Positions 1-5,643 of a DNA stretch of 6,842 nucleotides are shown in pieces. How positions within the stretch are numbered: the stretch's first letter is position 1; each line of letters begins with the position of its first letter. A model generated the notes under the pieces. The model had not been told where the DNA came from, did not search any database, and saw only the letters and a list, made by a program, of their open reading frames with translations. The translations under genes and the position numbers were made by a program. The stretch comes from Clostridia bacterium (GTDB lineage Bacteria; Bacillota; Clostridia; Christensenellales; Borkfalkiaceae): the NCBI GenBank assembly GCA_017501125.1, contig JAFVXN010000031.1:1-6842 (forward strand). The letters run 5' to 3'.

Positions 1-648
1 AAAAAGAAAGAAAATAATTTCGTCTTTGATTTTATCAAAGTGACGATTTTAATGATTGCTTTCGTATATTTTCGTCAAAAAGTGTTGCGCGTCAGCGACA
101 AGGCGCCTAAGCGTATCAAAGGCGGTGCGTTGGTCGCGGCGAATCACATCGGCTTTTTAGACCCCGTCCTTATCCATTGTGTCTTTTGGGATAGGCGTAT
201 GTGGTGCTTGGCGACGAAGGACTTATACGCAAGCAAGGCAAAACGTAGATTTTTCGAGGCGGCGCATTGCATTATCGTCGACAAGGAAAACTTCAGTATG
301 GGCTCTTTGCACGCGGCGTGCGACCGCTTAAAAGACGATAAGGTCGTGATGATTTTCCCCGAGGGACACGTCAATTTCGAGGCGGAGAAATTAGACTCCT
401 ATAAGTCGGGCGCTATCCTGATGGCGCACCTCAGCAAAAAGCCGATTATCCCCGTCTATATCGCCCCTCCAAAACGCTGGTACAACCGTCGCGTCGTGGT
501 GGTGGGCGAGCCTATCGACGTCAACGCGCTGTGCGGAAAGATTCCCACCATGGACGAGATGGAAAAGGCAAGCGCCTATATGCGTGAAAAGGAAATGCAA
601 TTAAAAGAGTATTACGAAAATTACGAAAACAGGAGAAAAAAGAAATGA
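1..648 (+). CDS. PlsC-type 1-acylglycerol-phosphate acyltransferase family protein (5' end probably outside window)
   Basis: Member of the lysophospholipid/glycerolipid acyltransferase family, which moves an acyl group from acyl-CoA or acyl-ACP to a lysophospholipid-type hydroxyl at the cytoplasmic membrane. Numbering from the GTG at 40, the catalytic HX4D motif is H36-D41 (NHIGFLD), the acceptor-phosphate motif is FPEGH at 106-110, and the PVYI block (IIPVYI) lies near 136-141. The usual FPEGT/S-R is FPEGH-V-N here, so the acceptor may differ from plain lysophosphatidate. The frame is open back to base 1, and neither GTG 40 nor ATG 52 has a Shine-Dalgarno sequence, so the true start is probably upstream and the reading frame is given from the edge. 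The stop overlaps the next start (ATGA). The neighbouring acyl-activating enzyme and carrier protein suggest acyl-ACP as donor (inference). The family is clear; the substrate is not. Confidence 0.88.
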   Translation, partial: KKKENNFVFDFIKVTILMIAFVYFRQKVLRVSDKAPKRIKGGALVAANHIGFLDPVLIHCVFWDRRMWCLATKDLYASKAKRRFFEAAHCIIVDKENFSMGSLHAACDRLKDDKVVMIFPEGHVNFEAEKLDSYKSGAILMAHLSKKPIIPVYIAPPKRWYNRRVVVVGEPIDVNALCGKIPTMDEMEKASAYMREKEMQLKEYYENYENRRKKK

Positions 649-2147
649 GCGTATTCGCAAATTACACAGACGAACAGACCTTTGCCCGTATCGTTGATTA
701 TAAGAACGTCAGCGAGATGTGGCGTCGCAGCGTAGAGGAATTTCCCTCTAGTATAGCACTGGTCGACGATGGCAACAATATCACCTATCAGCAACTGGAC
801 GAAGAGGTGTCCAAGATGCGCGCGGCGCTCGCGGAAAAAGGGATTGTTGCAGGCGATATGGTCGGCGTGTTTATCCCCAATTCGGCGGCGTTCGTCAAGA
901 CCTTCTTGGCGGTGACGACGCTCGGTGCCGTAGCGGTGCTGTTGCCTCCTCACTTGGACGCGATGACCGTCTTTGGTTGCTCGATGAAGTTCTCCTTAAA
1001 GGCGCTCGTGTATTCGGTGGCGCTTGCGGAAAAGACGGCGTTTGCCGCAGAAAAAAATCCTCGTCTTGCGATGATAGAGGACACGGCGTCCAGCGACGCT
1101 ATCGTGCCTGCCGTAGACGTAGACCCCAGCGCGCCTTGTACCGTGTTGTTTACGGGCGGTACGACGGGTAGGAGCAAGGGTGCTCTGCTTTCCCAACGTG
1201 CGCTTATGCGTGGCACCAAGAACGGTTGCTACGGTATCCGTGAAGTATTCGGTCAAAAATATTTGCTCGTATTGCCCTTGACGCACGTCTTCGGCTTGGT
1301 GCGCAACCTGCTCACCAGTTTGTGCACGGGCAGTACCTTGTTTATCTGCCGCAACAATAAGGATATGTTCCGTGACATTGCGGTGTTCAAGCCCACGATT
1401 ATGGTGCTCGTACCTGCACTTGCGGAGATGGCGCTTAATTTGTCCAAGCAATTCGGCAGGAATATGCTCGGCCCTGAGATGAAGACGATTATTTGCGGGG
1501 CGTCCACCGTACCTCCGTATCTGGTCACGGAATACGACAAGTTCGGCGTGACCCTGCTTGCGGGCTACGGCTTGACGGAGAGCGCAAACCTCGTCAGCGG
1601 CAACCCCGAGTCGCTCAAAAAACCTTCCTCAGTCGGTTTCTTCTACGACGGTATGGAATATAAGATCGTGGACGGCGAATTGTGGCGCAAAGGCCCCAAT
1701 ATGATGGACGGTTATATCGGTGACCCAGCGGAAAACGAAGCGGCGTACGAAGACGGCTGGTTTAAGACGGGCGATCTCGTTCGCCTTGACGAAGAGGGGT
1801 ATTTGTACATAACGGGCAGAAAGAAGGAGGTCATCGTCCTTCCTTCGGGCGAGAATATCTCCCCTGCGGAATACGAGGCAAAATTCAGTGAGTTGGACGT
1901 CGTGCAAGACAGCCTCATTTACGAACAGGACGGACTCCTCGTCTTGCAGGTATTCCCCCGCGCGGTAGTGCTTAATAAAATAGACGTTGAGGACAAAGAA
2001 GGGTATTTGCGCGCAAAGATTGACGAAATCAACGAAAGTCTGCCTTCCTTTGCCCGCGTCAACAAGGTAATCGTGCGTACGGTTGACTTTATCCGTTCGC
2101 CCAGTATGAAAATTTTGAGGAAGGAAAATGCAAATGACCAGAACTGA
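645..2147 (+). CDS. AMP-forming acyl-activating enzyme (fatty acyl-CoA/acyl-ACP ligase family)
   Basis: ANL-superfamily adenylating enzyme of 500 residues, a full-length single unit. It would activate a carboxylic acid with ATP to acyl-AMP and pass it to a thiol, either CoA or phosphopantetheine on a carrier. Visible core motifs in order: A3 P-loop GGTTGRSKG (171-179), A4 PLTHVFGL (211-218), A5 GYGLTES (307-313), A7 GWFKTGDL with D377 (371-378), A8 hinge GRKKEVIVLPSGENISPAEY (391-410), and the A10 catalytic lysine K489 in PSMKILRKE near the C-terminus. All catalytic landmarks are intact. The ATG overlaps the preceding stop and is preceded by AGGAG at 631-635, nine bases away. The end overlaps the carrier-protein gene by 20 bases. 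That contact makes the carrier protein the likely acceptor, i.e. an acyl-ACP synthetase or fatty acyl-AMP ligase role (inference). Chain length cannot be read from the sequence. Confidence 0.93.
   Translation: MSVFANYTDEQTFARIVDYKNVSEMWRRSVEEFPSSIALVDDGNNITYQQLDEEVSKMRAALAEKGIVAGDMVGVFIPNSAAFVKTFLAVTTLGAVAVLLPPHLDAMTVFGCSMKFSLKALVYSVALAEKTAFAAEKNPRLAMIEDTASSDAIVPAVDVDPSAPCTVLFTGGTTGRSKGALLSQRALMRGTKNGCYGIREVFGQKYLLVLPLTHVFGLVRNLLTSLCTGSTLFICRNNKDMFRDIAVFKPTIMVLVPALAEMALNLSKQFGRNMLGPEMKTIICGASTVPPYLVTEYDKFGVTLLAGYGLTESANLVSGNPESLKKPSSVGFFYDGMEYKIVDGELWRKGPNMMDGYIGDPAENEAAYEDGWFKTGDLVRLDEEGYLYITGRKKEVIVLPSGENISPAEYEAKFSELDVVQDSLIYEQDGLLVLQVFPRAVVLNKIDVEDKEGYLRAKIDEINESLPSFARVNKVIVRTVDFIRSPSMKILRKENANDQN
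2117..2125 (+). promoter_or_regulatory. Ribosome binding site of the carrier-protein gene, inside the ligase 3' end
   Basis: GAGG followed directly by AAGGA, within the last codons of the ligase. GAGG (2117-2120) is seven bases from ATG 2128. AAGGA (2121-2125) is eight bases from a second in-frame ATG at 2134. Either start is possible and they differ by only two residues (Met-Gln). The position favours translational coupling with the ligase. Confidence 0.6.
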
Positions 2148-2385
2148 AATCACTGAAAAATTAAAAGACGTTTTCCAGATGGCGGCAGGTAAAACCTACG
2201 ACGAGTCGAAATACGACGAGTCGTCCAACCTTACCACCGATTTGGGGCTCAATTCCGTCGGGATTTTGTATTGCGTAATTGCGATTGAGGAATTCTTCGG
2301 GATTCGTTTTGAGGACGTAGGATTCGGCGATTTTAAGACGGTGGGTGACACCATCGATTATATCGAGAAAAAGTTGGCGGAATGA
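2128..2385 (+). CDS. Acyl carrier protein (free-standing, dedicated to the operon)
   Basis: An acidic 85-residue protein with the length and helix pattern of acyl carrier proteins. The phosphopantetheine attachment serine is S43 in DLGLNSVGIL (38-47). The family signature there is usually D-S-L; here it is N42-S43-V44, so the Asp before the serine is replaced by Asn and the Leu by Val. Helix II/III residues follow (IEEFFGIRFED, 53-63), and the last helix is TVGDTIDYIEKKL. The loop before the serine holds an in-frame tandem duplication (YDESK-YDESS). The stop overlaps the next start as ATGA. Placed between an acyl-activating enzyme and a phosphopantetheinyl transferase, it most likely carries an acyl chain for this operon rather than serving general fatty-acid synthesis (inference). 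A DltC-like or other specialised carrier is an alternative, but no dltA/B/D partners are seen. Confidence 0.92.
   Translation: MQMTRTEITEKLKDVFQMAAGKTYDESKYDESSNLTTDLGLNSVGILYCVIAIEEFFGIRFEDVGFGDFKTVGDTIDYIEKKLAE
2197..2223 (+). repeat. In-frame tandem duplication within the carrier-protein gene
   Basis: The 12-mer TACGACGAGTCG occurs at 2197-2208 and again at 2212-2223, a period of 15 bases or exactly five codons. It encodes YDESK then YDESS in the loop before the phosphopantetheine helix. The identity is at base level, which suggests a recent slippage duplication rather than convergent codon use. Confidence 0.75.
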
Positions 2386-3377
2386 AGTGGGCTAAAGTAG
2401 CGCCTGTCGCAGGCGATATGGTGCGCGTACAAACGGGCAATATACACCATTACGGCGTATACGTCGGCGAGGACGAGGTGATCCAGTTCGGGCTCGCGCC
2501 GATAGCGAGACAATCCCTCAAAGAGAGCGAGATAGAGGTCTGTAGTTCAGACGTAAAAACTTTTTTATGCGGTGGAGAATTAGAGACTGCCGTGATGGAA
2601 GATACGGACAAGAGAAGGGCACCCGAAGAGACGGTGGCCCTTTGTCGTACTCGGCTGGGCGAGAAGGGATATAGCATCTTTTACAACAATTGCGAACATT
2701 TCGCCTACGAGTGCGTTATGGGCGAAAAGAAAAGCACGCAGATGGATTTCGTGCGCAATTTTTTCCGTCAAATGCCCATCGTGGACGTGTACACGGCGGC
2801 AATCCCAGAGGACTTGCCCGACGCCCCCTTATACCCCGAAACAAGGCATCAAGAGGTGTTTCAATGCGGACACGGTGGGGTAAAACGCCAAAAATACTAC
2901 GCTTGGCGATTGTTGGAGTACGCGCTGGATAGGACGTTCGGCTATAAGATAAAGGAGATGCAGTTCTCCAAAAATGCCCGCGGGAAGTGGGAGACGCCGT
3001 CTTGCTTTTTTTCTATCTCGCATACCGATTCCGCCGTGGCGGTAGCGGTGTCTAGGAAGGTAATAGGCGTAGATATCGAAGGGGAAGACGAAGGCAAAAT
3101 CGCCGCCTTGCAACGTGCTTTAACGGCTGAGGAGGCGAAGGAATATTCGTTGCTTGACGAAGGTGCGCGCGCCGATTATCTGTGGGCAAAATGGACGGCA
3201 AAGGAGAGCGTCTTTAAGACGCTGGACGAGCCGCGGTTTTCACCTAACAAAATAGAGACGAAGGACTATACCACGCTCACGAAAAAGGTGGAGACGGCAG
3301 GGAAAATCCTGACCCTTTCGGTGGCGACGGAAAATCCCGAAAAGTTGCGCTGTTTTTTGGATATAAAACTCGTATAA
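2382..3377 (+). CDS. Fusion protein: LRAT-like (NlpC/P60-type) cysteine domain + Sfp-type 4'-phosphopantetheinyl transferase
   Basis: A 331-residue protein with two catalytic domains in one frame. Residues about 8-125 look like the lecithin:retinol acyltransferase (LRAT) family of permuted papain-like thiol enzymes: the GDMVRV opening, H23 in HYGVYVG, a polar residue Q35 exactly 12 residues later where LRAT/PLAAT proteins have a second His, and C104 in NCEHF (103-107), the family's nucleophile motif. Residues about 135-331 look like a phosphopantetheinyl transferase: FSISHT (210-215), the Mg-binding GVDIE (D231, E233), and WTAKES (271-276) with K274 and E275. The transferase should convert the carrier protein at 2128-2385 to its holo form using CoA. 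The LRAT domain could be an acyl-thioester acyltransferase or a hydrolase. The start overlaps the carrier stop (ATGA). No internal start with a good ribosome site separates the halves, so a real fusion is favoured. Domain calls are strong; the LRAT half's reaction is inferred. Confidence 0.88.
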   Translation: MKWAKVAPVAGDMVRVQTGNIHHYGVYVGEDEVIQFGLAPIARQSLKESEIEVCSSDVKTFLCGGELETAVMEDTDKRRAPEETVALCRTRLGEKGYSIFYNNCEHFAYECVMGEKKSTQMDFVRNFFRQMPIVDVYTAAIPEDLPDAPLYPETRHQEVFQCGHGGVKRQKYYAWRLLEYALDRTFGYKIKEMQFSKNARGKWETPSCFFSISHTDSAVAVAVSRKVIGVDIEGEDEGKIAALQRALTAEEAKEYSLLDEGARADYLWAKWTAKESVFKTLDEPRFSPNKIETKDYTTLTKKVETAGKILTLSVATENPEKLRCFLDIKLV

Positions 3378-3389
3378 CAAGGAAAGGCT

Positions 3390-4496
3390 ATGGAAGAATT
3401 GAGTCACGAACAATTGAAGGAACTTGAAAAAAAGACGAAATCGCGCGCAAAAGCCAAGAAGGTCGTTGCGGCGATTTTGGCGACGCTGACGGGCGTTAGC
3501 GCTATGACGGTGGTTTCTTCCGTGATTGCTTACGACGCCTTTTTTACCCGCTACGAAAGACCCGATTACGCCTTATACCCTGGGGAGTATTGCTATTCGC
3601 GCGTGCAGAGCCGATTGACGAGGAAGGAGTTCTTTTATAGGACGGACGAGTCACACCTGAAAGGATATTATTATCCCTCGACGCAAGGGAAAGGGCTGGT
3701 TGTCGTCGCGCACGGTTATCACGCAGGCGCGGACGATTATATCCCTGCGATTGAGTATTTCGTGAACAACGGCTACAACGTCTTTGCCTACGATTGTCAA
3801 GGCACCTACGACTCCTACGGCGAGGGGACGGTAGGGATGTGTCAATCCCTCGTCGACTTGGACGGCACGCTGACTTATCTTAGCAACACCGCGCCCTATT
3901 GCAATCAAAAATTATTCCTGTTCGGTCACAGTTGGGGTGGTTATGCGGTCTCCTCCGTGCTCGCGTTGCACGACGATATCCGCGCCGCCGCATGCATCGC
4001 ACCGATGAACAACGGCTCCACGATAATGGTGGAAAAAGGGGAGCAATACGCAGGCAAGATCGCCTCGATGTCAAAGCCGTTGTTCGACGCATACCAGACG
4101 ATACTCTTTGGGGATTACGTCAACTACAACGGCGTAAAAGGGATCAATTCAGTGGATATTCCCGTCCTGATTGCACAAGGGGTAGACGATACTATCATCA
4201 CCTACGATAAGCAGTCTATTACGGCGCATAAGGCGGAGATTACCAACCCCAACGTGCGCTATTATGAAGGCTACGGCGCGCAGGGCGGACACGATTCTAT
4301 CTGGCACTCGAAAGAGTCCGTCGCGTATAAGGGCGAGATTGACGGGCGGTTGAAAAAATTGCAGATGGAAAGGGGGCGCGATTTGACGGCGCAAGAAAAG
4401 GCGGACTTCTTACAAGACGTAGATCACGCTTTGTACAGCGCTATCAACCCCACGCTCTTTGCTCAAATTTTGGAGATGTTTGATAGTCAAATTTGA
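3390..4496 (+). CDS. Membrane-anchored alpha/beta-hydrolase (serine lipase/esterase-like)
   Basis: A 368-residue protein. The N-terminus is charged (KKTKSRAKAKK, about 14-24), then comes one hydrophobic segment (about 25-48). This fits a signal anchor with the N-terminus inside and the catalytic domain outside by the positive-inside rule; no lipobox or clear cleavage site is seen. The fold landmarks are HGYHAG (108-113, oxyanion region), the nucleophile elbow GHSWGG with S181 (179-184), a likely acid at D266 or D267 in QGVDD, and the base H301 in GGHDS. The spacing suits the Hydrolase_4/monoacylglycerol-lipase-like group. AAGGAAAGG at 3379-3387 gives a good ribosome site for ATG 3390, 12 bases after the previous stop. 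As the last gene before a terminator it is probably co-transcribed with the acyl genes, which hints at a lipid or acyl-ester substrate (inference). A peptidase or other esterase cannot be excluded. Confidence 0.87.
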   Translation: MEELSHEQLKELEKKTKSRAKAKKVVAAILATLTGVSAMTVVSSVIAYDAFFTRYERPDYALYPGEYCYSRVQSRLTRKEFFYRTDESHLKGYYYPSTQGKGLVVVAHGYHAGADDYIPAIEYFVNNGYNVFAYDCQGTYDSYGEGTVGMCQSLVDLDGTLTYLSNTAPYCNQKLFLFGHSWGGYAVSSVLALHDDIRAAACIAPMNNGSTIMVEKGEQYAGKIASMSKPLFDAYQTILFGDYVNYNGVKGINSVDIPVLIAQGVDDTIITYDKQSITAHKAEITNPNVRYYEGYGAQGGHDSIWHSKESVAYKGEIDGRLKKLQMERGRDLTAQEKADFLQDVDHALYSAINPTLFAQILEMFDSQI

Positions 4497-4546
4497 CGAT
4501 TTGGACTATCCATGTCTTGGTTTAACGAAAAAACGTACCATACGTG

Positions 4547-4576
4547 GCACGGTGCAGTTAGGCACCGTGCTTTTTT
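4547..4576 (+). terminator. Intrinsic (rho-independent) terminator of the acyl operon
   Basis: A perfect 9-bp GC-rich stem, GCACGGTGC (4547-4555) pairing with GCACCGTGC (4562-4570), with a six-base loop and an immediate run of six T. It lies 50 bases after the hydrolase stop and separates that operon from the NAD genes. An A6 run at 4528-4533 is too far from the stem to make it clearly bidirectional. Confidence 0.93.
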
Positions 4577-4618
4577 GACGATTGAAAAAAGGGAGCCGCA
4601 GGACGGGCGAAAACAGGG

Positions 4619-4638
4619 TTATTTTTAGATAAAAATAA
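4619..4638. repeat. 20-base AT-rich perfect inverted repeat upstream of nadA
   Basis: TTATTTTTA and TAAAAATAA flank a two-base GA centre, giving nine matched pairs with no mismatch. It is about 36 bases upstream of the -35 box of the nadA promoter. It could be a protein-binding palindrome or simply the product of a very AT-rich spacer; there is no adjacent T-run to suggest a terminator. Confidence 0.5.
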
Positions 4639-4664
4639 AATAAAAGAAAAATGGAAGAAGGTTT

Positions 4665-4687
4665 ACAGATAGGTTGACAGACAGGTT
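4665..4687 (+). repeat. Imperfect 11-base direct repeat overlapping the nadA -35 box
   Basis: ACAGATAGGTT (4665-4675) and ACAGACAGGTT (4677-4687) differ at one base and are spaced by 12 bases, about one helical turn. The pair straddles the -35 hexamer, where a repressor would block polymerase. NAD genes in Firmicutes are often repressed by NiaR (YrxA) under high niacin. Whether this matches a NiaR site was not tested, so the operator role is a guess. Confidence 0.4.
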
Positions 4688-4703
4688 TGAAAAGTGTTAT
4701 ACT
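4674..4703 (+). promoter_or_regulatory. Sigma70/SigA-type promoter for nadA-nadB
   Basis: A perfect -35 TTGACA (4674-4679), an 18-base spacer, and -10 TATACT (4698-4703) preceded by TGT, an extended -10 (TGn) element. Transcription would start near 4709-4711, leaving a leader of about 30 bases. A second TATAAT at 4707-4712 is better by sequence but is 27 bases from the -35. Confidence 0.82.
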
Positions 4704-4722
4704 ATGTATAATATCAAAACAC

Positions 4723-4727
4723 GAGGA
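4723..4727 (+). promoter_or_regulatory. Ribosome binding site of nadA (long spacing)
   Basis: GAGGA is the only good Shine-Dalgarno sequence before nadA. It sits 12 bases from ATG 4740, longer than the usual 6-9. An ATG at 4727 overlaps it but is out of frame, so 4740 remains the best start; it also places the first cluster cysteine at position 81, as expected for short NadA proteins. Confidence 0.6.
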
Positions 4728-4739
4728 TGATTCGGCGAG

Positions 4740-5639
4740 ATGTTTCAACGTATAAAGGAACTTAAAAAGGAAAAAAATGCGGTGATTTTGGCGCATTATT
4801 ACGCAGACGCGGCGGTGCAAGAGGCGGCGGACTACGTAGGCGATTCCTTTTACTTAGCGAAGGTGGCTAAGGGCGTAAAAGCGGATACGATTGTATTTTG
4901 CGGGGTTTCTTTTATGGGCGAGAGTGCGAAGATACTCAACCCTAGAAAGACGGTATTGATGCCGGATATGACGGCGGATTGTCCTATGGCGCATATGGTC
5001 GCGGACGGCGTGATAGAAAAGATGCGTAAGGATTACGACGACCTTGCGGTGGTGTGCTACGTCAATTCTTCTATTCGTTTGAAGGCAAAGAGCGACGTTT
5101 GCGTGACCTCTTCCAACGCGGTGCAGATTGTCAAGGCGTTGCCCAACAAGAATATTTTCTTTATTCCCGACGAACATTTAGGGCGTTTCGTCAAAGAGCA
5201 AGTCCCTGAAAAGAATATTATCCTCAACGACGGCTACTGTCCCATTCACAAAGGGATATCGGTAGAGGAGTTAAAGGAAGAAAAGGCACGTCGCCCCTTA
5301 GCGCAGGTGTTGTCCCACCCCGAGGCAGGTAGCGAAATCGTGGCGGAATCCGATTACGTCGGTAGTACGGCGGAGATTATCGACTATGCAAAGCGGAGCG
5401 ACTGCGAGGAATTTATCGTGTGTACGGAGGTAGGGGTCGCCCACAAATTGCAAAAGGACAACCCGACCAAGCGGTTTTATTTCGTGCGCACGAAACCCGT
5501 TTGCACGGATATGAAAAAGTGCACGCTGGAAAAGATAATCGAAGTGTTGACGACGGGCAAGAACGCCGTTGAACTGGACGAAGAAGAAAGAGAAAAGGCA
5601 CTCCTTCCTTTGGAGAGGATGTTGGAGATAGCAAGATAG
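4740..5639 (+). CDS. nadA: Quinolinate synthase NadA
   Basis: Catalyses the condensation of iminoaspartate, made by NadB, with dihydroxyacetone phosphate to give quinolinate in de novo NAD synthesis. It is a cytoplasmic [4Fe-4S] enzyme. The 299-residue length fits the compact NadA form. The opening ILAHYYADAAVQEAADYVGDS (16-36) carries the H19-Y20-Y21 active-site region. The three cluster cysteines are C81 (TADCPMAHM), C167 (GYCPIH) and C255 (VCTDMKKCTLEKI), the last in the usual CxxMKxxTLEK setting. VNSS (108-111), SSNAV (124-128), the PDEHLG block (143-148) and HPEA (193-196) are also typical. It is complete with no missing key residue. It has its own promoter, and nadB starts four bases after its stop, so the two are co-expressed. 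Oxygen sensitivity of the cluster fits an anaerobe but does not prove one. Confidence 0.97.
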   Translation: MFQRIKELKKEKNAVILAHYYADAAVQEAADYVGDSFYLAKVAKGVKADTIVFCGVSFMGESAKILNPRKTVLMPDMTADCPMAHMVADGVIEKMRKDYDDLAVVCYVNSSIRLKAKSDVCVTSSNAVQIVKALPNKNIFFIPDEHLGRFVKEQVPEKNIILNDGYCPIHKGISVEELKEEKARRPLAQVLSHPEAGSEIVAESDYVGSTAEIIDYAKRSDCEEFIVCTEVGVAHKLQKDNPTKRFYFVRTKPVCTDMKKCTLEKIIEVLTTGKNAVELDEEEREKALLPLERMLEIAR

Positions 5640-5643
5640 GACT

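Noticed and set aside
996..1451. Minus-strand open frame of 151 codons inside the acyl-activating enzyme
   Set aside because: It is antisense to a gene with a complete set of adenylation motifs and shows no recognisable domain or ribosome site.
1629..2153. Minus-strand open frame of 174 codons opposite the ligase C-terminus
   Set aside because: It is a shadow of the coding strand; low-complexity composition and no family signature.
2772..3377. Separate internal start (Met131) for a stand-alone phosphopantetheinyl transferase
   Set aside because: The bases before ATG 2772 lack a Shine-Dalgarno sequence and the frame is continuous with the LRAT-like half, so a fusion is favoured.
4707..4712. 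TATAAT as the main -10 box of nadA
   Set aside because: It is 27 bases from the TTGACA box, far outside the 16-19 range, whereas TATACT at 4698 has 18-base spacing and a TGn extension.
4577..4739. Possible NAD-type riboswitch leader before nadA
   Set aside because: The predicted transcript leader is only about 30 bases and no conserved aptamer-like pairing is visible, so there is no room for one.
4506..4820. Minus-strand open frame covering the intergenic space
   Set aside because: It runs through the terminator, the promoter and the nadA start, and its translation is hydrophobic/AT-driven without a domain.
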